Positions 1 through 7,167 of a stretch of DNA of 33,011 nt are shown here, piece by piece. Location of the stretch: assembly GCA_029880285.1 (NCBI GenBank), contig JAOUOS010000034.1, forward strand, positions 1 through 33,011. The letters run 5' to 3'. This stretch comes from Spirochaetia bacterium (lineage in GTDB: Bacteria; Spirochaetota; Leptospiria; Turneriellales; JAOUOS01). Each line of letters opens with the position of its first letter. Position 1 is the stretch's first letter. Both the position numbers and the translations under genes were made by a program. The notes below the pieces were generated by a model. That model saw nothing but the letters and a program-made list of their open reading frames with translations, had not been told where the DNA came from and ran no database searches.

Positions 1-113
1 CTCACCCGTTCGCCACTCGTGTTTCGGCCGAAGCCTCATTTTCACCGTTCGACTTGCATGTTTAAGACCCGCCGCCAGCGTTCGTTCTGAGCCAGGATCA
101 AACTCTCCATTAT
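1..113 (-). rRNA. rrs: 16S ribosomal RNA, 5' end only
   Basis: The reverse complement contains the universal 16S start region (AGAGTTTGATCCTGGCTCAG, E. coli positions 8-27) followed by the conserved AACGCTGGCGGC and ATGCAAGTCGAACG blocks. Aligning the first motif to E. coli numbering puts the mature 5' end near position 113. The gene runs off the left edge, so only variable region V1 and its flanks are visible. The 5' sequence resembles spirochaete 16S genes, but the stretch is too short for a firm assignment without a search. Confidence 0.97.
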
Positions 114-372
114 AGAAAGTTTAATTTTCTTAAACTGGTCTTCAAACTAGTTGTTCAAAGAAATTGTGTTACGTTTAAAACGTAACTGTAAAGCACAAAC
201 ATGCTTTATTTATTAATTCTGCTGTCTGCTTTTCAAAGAGCGACCTTTTGAACCTCTGTTCATTACAATTGATTTGATAGATATTACTTTAATTTATTTC
301 GTATCTATCTATATGGGCCTAAACCCTTTATCAAACGAAAGGATAGAAAATAAAATAGAGTTAAGCCGTCAA
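114..372 (-). promoter_or_regulatory. rRNA operon leader with boxA-like element
   Basis: This is the transcribed leader upstream of 16S on the minus strand. A boxA-like antitermination motif, CGCTCTTTGAAA, lies at 231-242. Two inverted repeats sit between it and 16S: 168-186 (9-bp arms, 1-nt centre) and 191-208 (AAAGCA/TGCTTT), which could serve RNase III processing or pre-16S folding. A third, weaker inverted repeat pairs 276-283 with 302-309. A -35-like TTGACG is present at 367-372 (minus strand), but the best -10 at a suitable distance (TTCTAT, 343-348) is poor, so the promoter position is uncertain. Confidence 0.5.
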
Positions 373-790
373 CATTAATCATAAATTAAATGTTTATTTT
401 GCTCAAAAAATAACTATTTTTTCTGGATATCTGTTATTTTTATATTGTAGATAAAAACTGAAAACAAAACATATCCCTTTAGAATATTTTCTTTTTCTTC
501 ACTGTATATAATGAAGAAAACTTATAAAACCGTCCACTTTTTTAAAAAATATTTTAATTTTTCTAAAAAAAAAGCTTTTTTTAGTGGAAATAAAAGAATT
601 ATAGATATATATAATAAATATTAAAATAATTGGCAGGCTCTTTTTATTTTGAGTAAAATGTAAGTTTTTTCTTGCCGGTAAATAATCTTTGCCGGCAAGA
701 ATTTTTTTTACAATTTAACGCCTTGAGCAGATTAACGCTAAAAAGCTTCCTATTAAAGAATGAAATAAACTTGAAATTACTTGAATATAC
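373..790. other. AT-rich intergenic region without genes
   Basis: No convincing coding region is present. The stretch holds several A/T-dominated inverted repeats: 493-501 with 512-520 (TTTTCTTCA arms), a near-palindrome at 563-584, and the terminator-like hairpin listed separately at 669-709. It separates the leftward rRNA operon from the rightward secreted-protein gene at 826. Confidence 0.6.
669..709 (+). terminator. Rho-independent terminator-like hairpin without an obvious upstream gene
   Basis: Arms TTCTTGCCGG (669-678) and CCGGCAAGAA (692-701) form a perfect 10-bp stem with a 13-nt loop. Eight T residues follow on the plus strand (702-709). The stem is GC-rich against a very AT-rich background. 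No plus-strand gene is visible upstream, so it may end an unannotated small RNA or block transcription towards position 826. Confidence 0.55.
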
Positions 791-819
791 TTGATATCAA
801 AGAATAAAATTCCGATAAT
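770..819 (+). promoter_or_regulatory. Promoter with three 10-nt direct repeats
   Basis: TTGATA (791-796) and GATAAT (814-819) are separated by 17 nt, a good sigma70-type arrangement. The predicted transcription start falls at or next to the ATG at 826, and no Shine-Dalgarno sequence is present, so the mRNA may be leaderless. CTTGAAATTA, CTTGAATATA and CTTGATATCA begin at 770, 780 and 790, exactly one helical turn apart, which could be a regulator-binding array. Confidence 0.4.
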
Positions 820-825
820 ATACAG

Positions 826-1575
826 ATGAAAAAGATATTAGTATTAATCTTAACAATAGCGGTTTATGGTAGTATATTTGGCCAAGAGCAGGAAGAACAA
901 ACAATTGCAGAAGATGAAAACGCGCAAGTTGAAGAAATATTAGAGAATGAAAATAAAAGCCAAAGTGAATTAAACGGATTTGGCGGCATTCAATGGGGTA
1001 CAAAATATCAGGATGTGAAAGATCGATTTCAAACTTTATCGACCAATAGAGAAGTTGAAGATTCTATTGAAATTACAAGTGATATTCCTAATAAAGAAAT
1101 TATAGTTAAAAGAAAAGGGGTCTATTACAGATACCTTTTTTACAAAAAGCCTTCGGATAAAGAAAAACAAGCAGAACAAATGCAAGATTTCAAACAAGAA
1201 AGCATGTTTCCCGAAGAAAAAAATACGCAACCAACGGAAAATCAAGAGGCTGGGTCTGGTGAAGAGTCAGAAATTGCTCGGTTATTTTTCGTAGAATCTA
1301 ACTTTATTTTAATTAATGCGGGCGACTTACATTCTAAACTTAAGCAAAAATACGGCAGAAGAACAATAAGTACTTTAAGTAAAGATTTACGCGGAGCGTA
1401 TGTTTGGGATTTACAAAGTGGATTTTTAGTACAATGGATAGAGCCATACCAGCAAAAAGTTTTCAGCCGATCACTTTATTACATTTCAAAAGAAATTCGC
1501 AATGAAATTCAAAAAGATCTTAAAGAATATCAATATTCTAAAGAATTAAAAGTATTAAATAGCATTGAACCGTAA
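826..1575 (+). CDS. Secreted protein of unknown function
   Basis: The 249-residue product begins with a clear Sec signal peptide (MKKILVLILTIAVYGSIFG, cleavage likely near residue 19). A glutamate/glutamine-rich low-complexity stretch follows at about residues 20-50. The mature domain starts with a GFGGIQWGT motif (about residues 51-59), a G-x-x-WGT pattern seen at the start of small periplasmic domains of unknown function. A second acidic insertion lies near residues 110-145. I do not recognise a named family. The start is fixed by the signal peptide. The gene stands alone and converges with pyrF, the two stop codons being one nucleotide apart. Confidence 0.8.
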   Translation: MKKILVLILTIAVYGSIFGQEQEEQTIAEDENAQVEEILENENKSQSELNGFGGIQWGTKYQDVKDRFQTLSTNREVEDSIEITSDIPNKEIIVKRKGVYYRYLFYKKPSDKEKQAEQMQDFKQESMFPEEKNTQPTENQEAGSGEESEIARLFFVESNFILINAGDLHSKLKQKYGRRTISTLSKDLRGAYVWDLQSGFLVQWIEPYQQKVFSRSLYYISKEIRNEIQKDLKEYQYSKELKVLNSIEP

Positions 1576-1592
1576 TTTATAAAATATAAATT
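1574..1592. terminator. Possible bidirectional hairpin between convergent genes
   Basis: AATTTATA (1574-1581) and TATAAATT (1585-1592) form an 8-bp A/T-only stem that overlaps both stop codons of the convergent genes. It could slow polymerase from either side. There is no GC content in the stem, so the call is weak. Confidence 0.2.
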
Positions 1593-2272
1593 TCATTGAA
1601 AATAGAATTAACGACAGAAACAGGCTCTTTAGCTTGATGAATAGGGCGTCCCATGACTATATGAGAGGCGCCTGAGAGATAAGCGTCTTTTGGGGTAACA
1701 ACTCTTTTTTGATCATGCGAATCGCTAAAAGCGGGACGAATACCCGGATTAATAATTATAAAATTTTTACCAAATTTTTCTCTTATTGCTTTCGTTTCTT
1801 TTCCTGAACAAATTATTCCATCTGCCTGAGCTTTTAATGTAAACTCTGTTCTTATTAAAACTTCTTTTAAAATTTCGGTATTATTTTCATTTGAAGAACC
1901 CGCACTTGTAAGCTTTGTTACATTTAACAATTTTAAATCACTGCCTGTTTCTTTAACAGCTTTTACAGCCGCCTGAACGCCTTCAATATCAGTAAATAAA
2001 GTTAAATAACTAATGGGATATTTACTTAAAACCTTTACTGCTTTATAAAGCGTATTAGGAATATCATTTAATTTTAAATCTAGAAATATTTTCTTATTTT
2101 TTTTATAAAGCTCATTTATTACAGCTTTTCCATCTGCGTAAAAAAGCTCCATGCCCACTTTATAAAAACTTATATTATAACTAAGTATGTTTACAAGTGC
2201 TATGGCTTCATCATAATTTGAAAAATCAAGGGCTGTAATTAAGAAATCAGATTTATTCTTCTGAATATTCAT
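1577..2272 (-). CDS. pyrF: Orotidine 5'-phosphate decarboxylase
   Basis: Catalyses the last step of de novo UMP synthesis, decarboxylating OMP in the cytoplasm. The catalytic Asp-x-Lys-x-x-Asp motif is present as DLKLNDIPNT. The C-terminal phosphate-binding elements are visible as NPGIRP and the later GASHIVMGRPIHQA. Length (about 231 residues) fits the family. The longest reading frame starts at 2308, but the N-terminal TALDF strand follows closely after the internal ATG at 2272, which has a purine-rich AGAAGAAG just upstream, so 2272 is the better start. That start overlaps the 3' end of the preceding STAS gene by 20 nt, implying translational coupling. Confidence 0.93.
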   Translation of the reverse strand: MNIQKNKSDFLITALDFSNYDEAIALVNILSYNISFYKVGMELFYADGKAVINELYKKNKKIFLDLKLNDIPNTLYKAVKVLSKYPISYLTLFTDIEGVQAAVKAVKETGSDLKLLNVTKLTSAGSSNENNTEILKEVLIRTEFTLKAQADGIICSGKETKAIREKFGKNFIIINPGIRPAFSDSHDQKRVVTPKDAYLSGASHIVMGRPIHQAKEPVSVVNSIFNEIYIL

Positions 2273-2627
2273 CTTCTTCTGAAGTGGAATACTGATTATT
2301 CTCTTCACCTAAATATGAAATACTTATAATTTTATCAAGCATTACAACATCAAATGAACTTTTTAGTTCAGGATTTGTGTTTATTATTTCTAGCTTTCCG
2401 TTTGTGCGTACTAAATTTGTTTGAAGCATTACAAACTGCGCTATTAATTCTGAATTTATGGCACCAAGTTCAGCAAGATCTATAGATAACAAAACAGGAT
2501 CTTTTACTGTTTCGACTATTTCATTGTTAAGATGTTCTAATTTACGAATTGTATTTACAAGGCCAAGTTGATTGTCTTGTTTTTCGATTAAAACCTTCCA
2601 GTTTATGTCTTTTTTATCTATAACCAT
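2253..2627 (-). CDS. STAS-domain protein (anti-sigma factor antagonist-like)
   Basis: The 124-residue product has the size and pattern of a single STAS domain: a hydrophobic strand (VLLSIDLAEL) followed by the switch-helix region where SpoIIAA-type proteins carry the phosphorylatable Ser/Thr. Here that region reads LGAINSELIAQF, so Ser57 or a neighbour is the candidate site. STAS proteins usually act in partner-switching with kinase-type anti-sigma factors. No kinase or phosphatase partner is adjacent. The acidic C-terminal tail (about 15 residues) overlaps the start of pyrF, which is an unusual operon partner. The family call is by fold pattern, not by strong motif. Confidence 0.55.
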   Translation of the reverse strand: MVIDKKDINWKVLIEKQDNQLGLVNTIRKLEHLNNEIVETVKDPVLLSIDLAELGAINSELIAQFVMLQTNLVRTNGKLEIINTNPELKSSFDVVMLDKIISISYLGEENNQYSTSEEDEYSEE

Positions 2628-2691
2628 TTTTATATACTCATTAAAGACCTATGACTAAAAAACGATATAGAATGTATATTACTTTTTAGGT

Positions 2692-2719
2692 TTGACATAT
2701 TAATGGTTTTGTTTAAAAT
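2692..2719 (+). promoter_or_regulatory. Sigma70-type promoter for the tonB-like/mlaF-like pair
   Basis: A perfect -35 TTGACA (2692-2697) and TAAAAT (2714-2719) are separated by 16 nt. Transcription would start near 2726, giving a leader of about 53 nt before the ATG at 2779. Confidence 0.6.
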
Positions 2720-2778
2720 GTTTTATTAGAAAGTACAATTTTTTGATATTATATCAAAAATTAGTATAAATTTTATAT

Positions 2779-3690
2779 ATGACCTTTTATAGTAATTATA
2801 AAAACTATATTTCTTTAAATATACCTCCGAAAAGAAAAGAATTATATACAACTATAAATAAAAAATATTTTAAAAACTCTTTTATCACATCTATTCTTTT
2901 GCATACTATATTTATTCTTTTACTTTATTTTACCCAAGAACAACATCCTATTCAGATTAGTTTTAATATTAAACTTCTTAACACTGAAAAAAGAATACCT
3001 AAAAAAGTTAAAGAAGAAATTGAAACAAAATTAAAAACAATCAAAGAAAAAGTAGAAATAAAGAAAAAAAATGCTGTTTCAAACGAATCTTTAAAAAGTG
3101 AAAAACCCGTTGACGAAAAAATTGAAACAGTTGAAACCTTAGCGCCAGCGCCAAAATCAGCTAAAAAAAATATAAAAGATGAAATGTTTAAATCTACTGA
3201 TGAATTTGCCAGTGACTTTGAAAAAACCTTATTTACTAAAAAAAGTTTAAAAAAAGTTATTACCGGCTCACAAGCACAGGATAAAGAAGGCGGTGATGCC
3301 GCAAAAAACTGGGAAGAAGAAGGCAAAGAAACCATTTCTACAGAAAAAACAGGTACTACAGAATCTGTAAAAATTCCTTCTGGCAAAACAGGAAAAGGAA
3401 GCATAGTATGGAAAAGTGGATATAAAAGAAATTTAGACTATATTCCTGATATACCGTATCCTAAATACTACAGAGAACGCGGTATACAAGCAAAAATAAT
3501 CTTAGATTTTGAAGTAAACTCAGCGGGAAAAGTTATAAATGTCAACATCAAACAGTCAAGCGGATATACAAAACTGGATATTTTAGCTAAAGAAGCCGTT
3601 AGAAAGGCAAAGTTTACCGCTATTCCCGGAGTTAAAAATTTGTCATCAGATGCCGGAGAAATTGAAATACATTTTGAATTAACCCGTTAA
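2779..3690 (+). CDS. TonB-family energy transducer-like protein
   Basis: The 303-residue protein has a short cytoplasmic N-terminus, one membrane segment (about residues 34-51, FITSILLHTIFILLLYF), a long Lys/Glu/Thr-rich periplasmic linker (about 70-200) and a C-terminal TonB-like domain (about 215-303). That domain shows the family features YPKYYRERGIQAKIILDFEV, a Gly-Lys turn and a VNIKQSSGY strand. Such proteins span the periplasm and pass proton-motive energy from ExbB/ExbD to outer-membrane receptors, or act as structural periplasmic linkers. ExbB/ExbD are not nearby. The ATPase gene starts two nucleotides after the stop, so the two are almost certainly co-translated, which raises the possibility of a role in envelope lipid transport. 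Confidence 0.78.
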   Translation: MTFYSNYKNYISLNIPPKRKELYTTINKKYFKNSFITSILLHTIFILLLYFTQEQHPIQISFNIKLLNTEKRIPKKVKEEIETKLKTIKEKVEIKKKNAVSNESLKSEKPVDEKIETVETLAPAPKSAKKNIKDEMFKSTDEFASDFEKTLFTKKSLKKVITGSQAQDKEGGDAAKNWEEEGKETISTEKTGTTESVKIPSGKTGKGSIVWKSGYKRNLDYIPDIPYPKYYRERGIQAKIILDFEVNSAGKVINVNIKQSSGYTKLDILAKEAVRKAKFTAIPGVKNLSSDAGEIEIHFELTR

Positions 3691-3691
3691 T

Positions 3692-4462
3692 ATGAATAAT
3701 TTAAATAATTCAATTATATCATTAGAAAATATATATTTAAATATTGATAACAAAGAAATATTAAAAAATATAAATTTAAAAGTGAATAAAAAAGAAACTC
3801 TTGTAATTATGGGTAAAAATGGATGCGGTAAAACGATGCTTTTAAAAACAATCGTGGGAATATTTAAGCCGCAGGAAGGACTAATTTCTGTCTTTAACAA
3901 AAATATAAATAGTTTAAAAAATAGAGATTTAGATGAATTAAGAAAAGATATTGGCTATGTTTTTCAAAAATCAGGACTTTTTGATTCTATGAGTATTGCT
4001 GAAAACGTAATTTTTGGGATTCAACGATTTTATAAAAAGTCTTTTAATGAGCTGTTGAAAATTGCTACAAATTCATTAAATAAAGCCGGACTAAAAGATG
4101 TAGAAAACAAACTTCCTTCTGAATTATCAGGAGGCATGCAAAAAAGAGCCGGTATCGCCAGAGCAATTGCGATAGAACCTAAAATATTATTAATGGATGA
4201 CCCTACAGCAGGTTTAGATCCTGTTCTTTCTGACGCCATAGCAGATTTAATACTTGAAATAAAAGAAAGTTTGCAAAGTACTTTTATTATAGTAACTCAT
4301 GATTTTAAACTGGCATATAAACTGGCAGATAGAATTGCTCTTATGGTAAATGGCGAATTAAAAGGAATACATACTATAGACGATTTTAAAAACTTAGATG
4401 ACCCTTATTTTGTGCAGTTTAGAGAAGGAGCTTTAACCGGACCAATACCTGTTGTAGAGTAA
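3692..4462 (+). CDS. mlaF: ABC transporter ATPase, MlaF-like (lipid transport)
   Basis: A 256-residue ABC ATPase. Walker A GKNGCGKT is at residues 41-48, the Q-loop glutamine at 92, the signature LSGGM at 145-149, Walker B ILLMDD at 165-170 and the H-loop histidine at 203. The SGGMQKR...ARAIA and PTAGLDP context is typical of the MlaF/Ttg2A group that powers phospholipid traffic between the membranes with MlaE permease and MlaD. Those partners are absent here. The catalytic glutamate after Walker B is replaced by aspartate (Asp170, in MDDPTAGLDP), a conservative change. The start at 3692 follows the tonB-like stop by one base and matches the family N-terminus. Confidence 0.85.
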   Translation: MNNLNNSIISLENIYLNIDNKEILKNINLKVNKKETLVIMGKNGCGKTMLLKTIVGIFKPQEGLISVFNKNINSLKNRDLDELRKDIGYVFQKSGLFDSMSIAENVIFGIQRFYKKSFNELLKIATNSLNKAGLKDVENKLPSELSGGMQKRAGIARAIAIEPKILLMDDPTAGLDPVLSDAIADLILEIKESLQSTFIIVTHDFKLAYKLADRIALMVNGELKGIHTIDDFKNLDDPYFVQFREGALTGPIPVVE

Positions 4463-4592
4463 ATGAATATATCAAATATAGATTATTTTTTATTAAATTC
4501 GCCCAAGCCTTTACTCATAAACTACGTCTCGTATAAAAAAAAATAGTAGCCCAAGGCATTAGCCGAAGGCTCAAAATAAATAATTCTAATCT

Positions 4593-5666
4593 ATGAATAA
4601 CTATTCAAAAATAGAAATAAATTTAATAGAGTGGTTCAATAAAAATAAAGAGCCCTGGTTTTTTAGAAAAGACAGAACCCCCTATAAAGTATGGATATCT
4701 GAAGTTGCTCTTCATCAAACACGAATAAACGCCGCGTTAGAGCCCTTAAAAAGATTTTTAACAATTTATCCCAATGTTCATTCTCTCGCTAAGTCTACAG
4801 AAGAAAAAGTAATGAATGCTTTTCGCGGCCTTGGTTATTATAACAGAGCTAAAAATTTATTACGCGGAGCGGTATATCTTGAAAAATATTATGATGGAAT
4901 TTTTCCTGATACTTTTGAAGAGCTAATAAAAATTCCCTCAATAGGCAGTTATACTGCTGCCGCCATATTATCTATTTGTTTTCAAAAAAAAATAGGGGTT
5001 TTAGATGGTAACGTAAAAAGAATATTATCTAGATTACTATTCATTGAAAAAGAAATTAATGATATAAGTTTTATAAAAACATGTGAAAAGTTTCAAAATT
5101 CTTTATTTAGTCAAATTAAATTAAATTCGGGCGATTTAAATGAAGCTTTTATGGAACTGGGGCAAAAGATATGTACTCCTAAAAATCCCGATTGTGACAA
5201 TTGCCCCATATCTGATTTTTGTTTTGCACAGAAAAAAAATAAACAAAATATTTTACCAATACGAAAAACGAAAAAAGAAAATATTACTGTAGATTGGCAT
5301 TTCTTTATATTACATTATGAAAATAAGTTTTTAATTCAAAAGTATAATTCATTTTGTTTCTTAAAACATCATTGGGGTTTCCCTTCTTTTTCTAGTTTTG
5401 AAAATTCAAATGAAAATAAATATTCATTTGATAATATCAATGAACTAACATTCCTAAAAAAGAATAATTATATTGAAAGCAAATCATTAAAACCAATAAA
5501 ACATTCTATTACTCATCATAAAATAACAATGCATACGAATATTTTAAATTTAAACAAAGTTATTAAAAACAATGAAAACTTGTTATGGGTAAATGAAAAC
5601 GAAATAACAAAATATTTAACGGCTTCGGCTATGATAAAGGTTTGGAGAGCTTTTAAAAATAATTAA
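4593..5666 (+). CDS. mutY: A/G-specific adenine DNA glycosylase
   Basis: Removes adenine mispaired with 8-oxoguanine during base-excision repair. All key features are present at positions close to E. coli MutY: catalytic Glu37 (SEVALHQTR), helix-hairpin-helix IPSIGSYTAAAI (114-125), catalytic Asp138 (VLDGNVKRI), and the four cysteines of the [4Fe-4S] cluster at 194, 201, 204 and 210 with C-x6-C-x2-C-x5-C spacing. A NUDIX-like C-terminal domain that reads 8-oxoG begins near residue 230. The length of 357 residues is normal. Its 3' end overlaps that of murF by 14 nt in convergent orientation. Confidence 0.96.
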   Translation: MNNYSKIEINLIEWFNKNKEPWFFRKDRTPYKVWISEVALHQTRINAALEPLKRFLTIYPNVHSLAKSTEEKVMNAFRGLGYYNRAKNLLRGAVYLEKYYDGIFPDTFEELIKIPSIGSYTAAAILSICFQKKIGVLDGNVKRILSRLLFIEKEINDISFIKTCEKFQNSLFSQIKLNSGDLNEAFMELGQKICTPKNPDCDNCPISDFCFAQKKNKQNILPIRKTKKENITVDWHFFILHYENKFLIQKYNSFCFLKHHWGFPSFSSFENSNENKYSFDNINELTFLKKNNYIESKSLKPIKHSITHHKITMHTNILNLNKVIKNNENLLWVNENEITKYLTASAMIKVWRAFKNN

Positions 5667-7056
5667 AAACCCTTTCCATCTTTAATGACCTTGACCCTTT
5701 AACAAGAAAATGATCTTCTTTTTTCAAGCCCTCTTTTACAAATGAAACGCCAGATTTTATATCTAAATCGTTGTTTGATAAAATACAAATATCACTCTTT
5801 TTACCTCCGCTTGAAATCCATCCGCGGTAAAATGCATTGCCTTCTTTTTTAATTTTATAACTGAAAAAAACTTTTGAAAAACCATATTTAAAAGCCATCT
5901 TACCTAATTTTTCATGAGCTTTTTCAGATTTCTTGCCTAGTTCTGCCATTGAACCAAAGGCTCCCGCTGAATTATTATTTTTTTTAATATTTGAAATAAA
6001 TTGAAAGGCTGCTTCATACGAAGCCTCGTTTGCGTTATATGTATCGTCCCAAATATTATATTTTTTATGCTTAACAATTTGAAGTCTGCCTTGCATAATT
6101 TTTAGGCCAGATAAATTATCTAAGACTTTTTTTAAACCTTGATTAAATTTATCATTATTATTAAAACAAATCTTTAGGACCCGCCAAATTAATAAAAAGT
6201 TGTAAAATTGAAACTCTCCAGCTATAGGAAAAAGAAATTCATTATTTTTATATGAAAATTTCGTACCTAAAGATGATATTTCAATTAATTTAACTTCATC
6301 GGAAAGTTTATTTATTTTTTTAATTTTTATCTTTTTTGTTAACATTTTTTTTTCAATAATCTTTAGGCAATTAATTTTATTAGGTACGGCTAAAAATCCA
6401 TTTTTTTTCATGCCGCAGATTATATCTGATTTTTCATCAGCTATATCTTCTACTGAATTAAAAAATTCAATATGGCCTTCAGATATAGAAGTTATAATTG
6501 AAATATCTGGTTTTGCCCATAAACTCAATTGTTTTATTTCTCCCGGATGGTTTGTACCCATTTCTATAATCGCAAATTTATGCGAAGGTTTTAAACTTAA
6601 TAGCGTATAGGGAACGCCAAACTGGTTATTATAATTACCTGATGTTTTTAATACTTCTCTTTTTGAAAAGATGTGTTCTAAAAAAAATGCGGCTATCTCT
6701 TTAGTTGAAGATTTGCCGGCTGAGCCTGTAATTGCCAAAACAAACGGATTTATTTGGTCTCTTTTAATACGAGCCATTTCGCCTAAAAATAAATTGCAGT
6801 TATTTACAACTAAACCTTCGGGATTTATATTTGACGGGGTCTTTTCATAAATAATTCCAGATGCCCCATTTTTTAATGCCTGCGAAATATACTTATGGCC
6901 ATCTGTATTTTCACCGCGTAAACATATAAACCAATCTCCTTTTTTAACTTCTCGCGAATCGGTTTGTAATGTTTTAATTTTTTCATTGTTCTCTTTATTA
7001 ACTAAAACAGGATTTAAAGATATTAAATCTTTTATTGATAAGTTTACTTTAAGCAT
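5653..7056 (-). CDS. murF: UDP-N-acetylmuramoyl-tripeptide--D-alanyl-D-alanine ligase
   Basis: Adds D-Ala-D-Ala to the UDP-MurNAc-tripeptide, the last cytoplasmic ligase step of peptidoglycan precursor synthesis. The ATP-binding loop is ITGSAGKSSTKE (109-120), with Ser-Ser where most family members have Thr-Thr. NYNNQFGVPYTLL, EMGTNHPGEI and SEGHIEFF are Mur-ligase central-domain motifs, and DDTYNAN marks the C-terminal domain. Length (467) is typical. It follows murE on the same strand, the pair being separated by about 110 nt that hold a short ORF and a palindromic repeat. Confidence 0.96.
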   Translation of the reverse strand: MLKVNLSIKDLISLNPVLVNKENNEKIKTLQTDSREVKKGDWFICLRGENTDGHKYISQALKNGASGIIYEKTPSNINPEGLVVNNCNLFLGEMARIKRDQINPFVLAITGSAGKSSTKEIAAFFLEHIFSKREVLKTSGNYNNQFGVPYTLLSLKPSHKFAIIEMGTNHPGEIKQLSLWAKPDISIITSISEGHIEFFNSVEDIADEKSDIICGMKKNGFLAVPNKINCLKIIEKKMLTKKIKIKKINKLSDEVKLIEISSLGTKFSYKNNEFLFPIAGEFQFYNFLLIWRVLKICFNNNDKFNQGLKKVLDNLSGLKIMQGRLQIVKHKKYNIWDDTYNANEASYEAAFQFISNIKKNNNSAGAFGSMAELGKKSEKAHEKLGKMAFKYGFSKVFFSYKIKKEGNAFYRGWISSGGKKSDICILSNNDLDIKSGVSFVKEGLKKEDHFLVKGSRSLKMERVFNYF

Positions 7057-7166
7057 TCGGAATCACTATGATTTCTGATATATTTATAAAATACTTTATT
7101 GTAAATAGATTTCGCATCAAGTGCAGAATGACGATTATTTTTTAAATTTATCTTTTCTTTTAACAT
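7044..7166 (-). CDS. Short ORF (40 codons) between murE and murF
   Basis: An ATG at 7166 lies one base after the murE stop codon, and the frame runs for 40 codons to a TAA at 7044, overlapping the first four codons of murF. This spacing would allow ribosomes to pass from murE through the ORF into murF. However, the middle of the peptide (RHSALDAKSIY) is simply the translation of a palindromic repeat, as seen in palindromic-element insertions. It may therefore be a non-functional reading frame that preserves coupling. No homolog is recognised. Confidence 0.25.
   Translation of the reverse strand: MLKEKINLKNNRHSALDAKSIYNKVFYKYIRNHSDSECLK
7107..7133. repeat. REP-like palindromic element
   Basis: ATTTCGCA (7109-7116) and TGCAGAAT (7122-7129) form an imperfect inverted repeat around TCAAG. 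On the minus strand it reads CGTCATTCTGCACTTGATGC, the layout of dispersed palindromic elements of the CGTCATTC...GAATCT kind found in many bacteria. Only this copy is seen in the window. Confidence 0.4.
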
Positions 7167-7167
7167 T

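Noticed and set aside
797..1003. A 68-codon minus-strand frame at the start of the secreted-protein gene.
   Set aside because: Antisense to the signal peptide and acidic region; the plus frame has a signal peptide and promoter.
4463..4546. A 27-codon frame starting right after the mlaF-like stop.
   Set aside because: No ribosome-binding site or family resemblance; the remainder of the 130-nt gap holds only GCC-AAGGC palindromic fragments.
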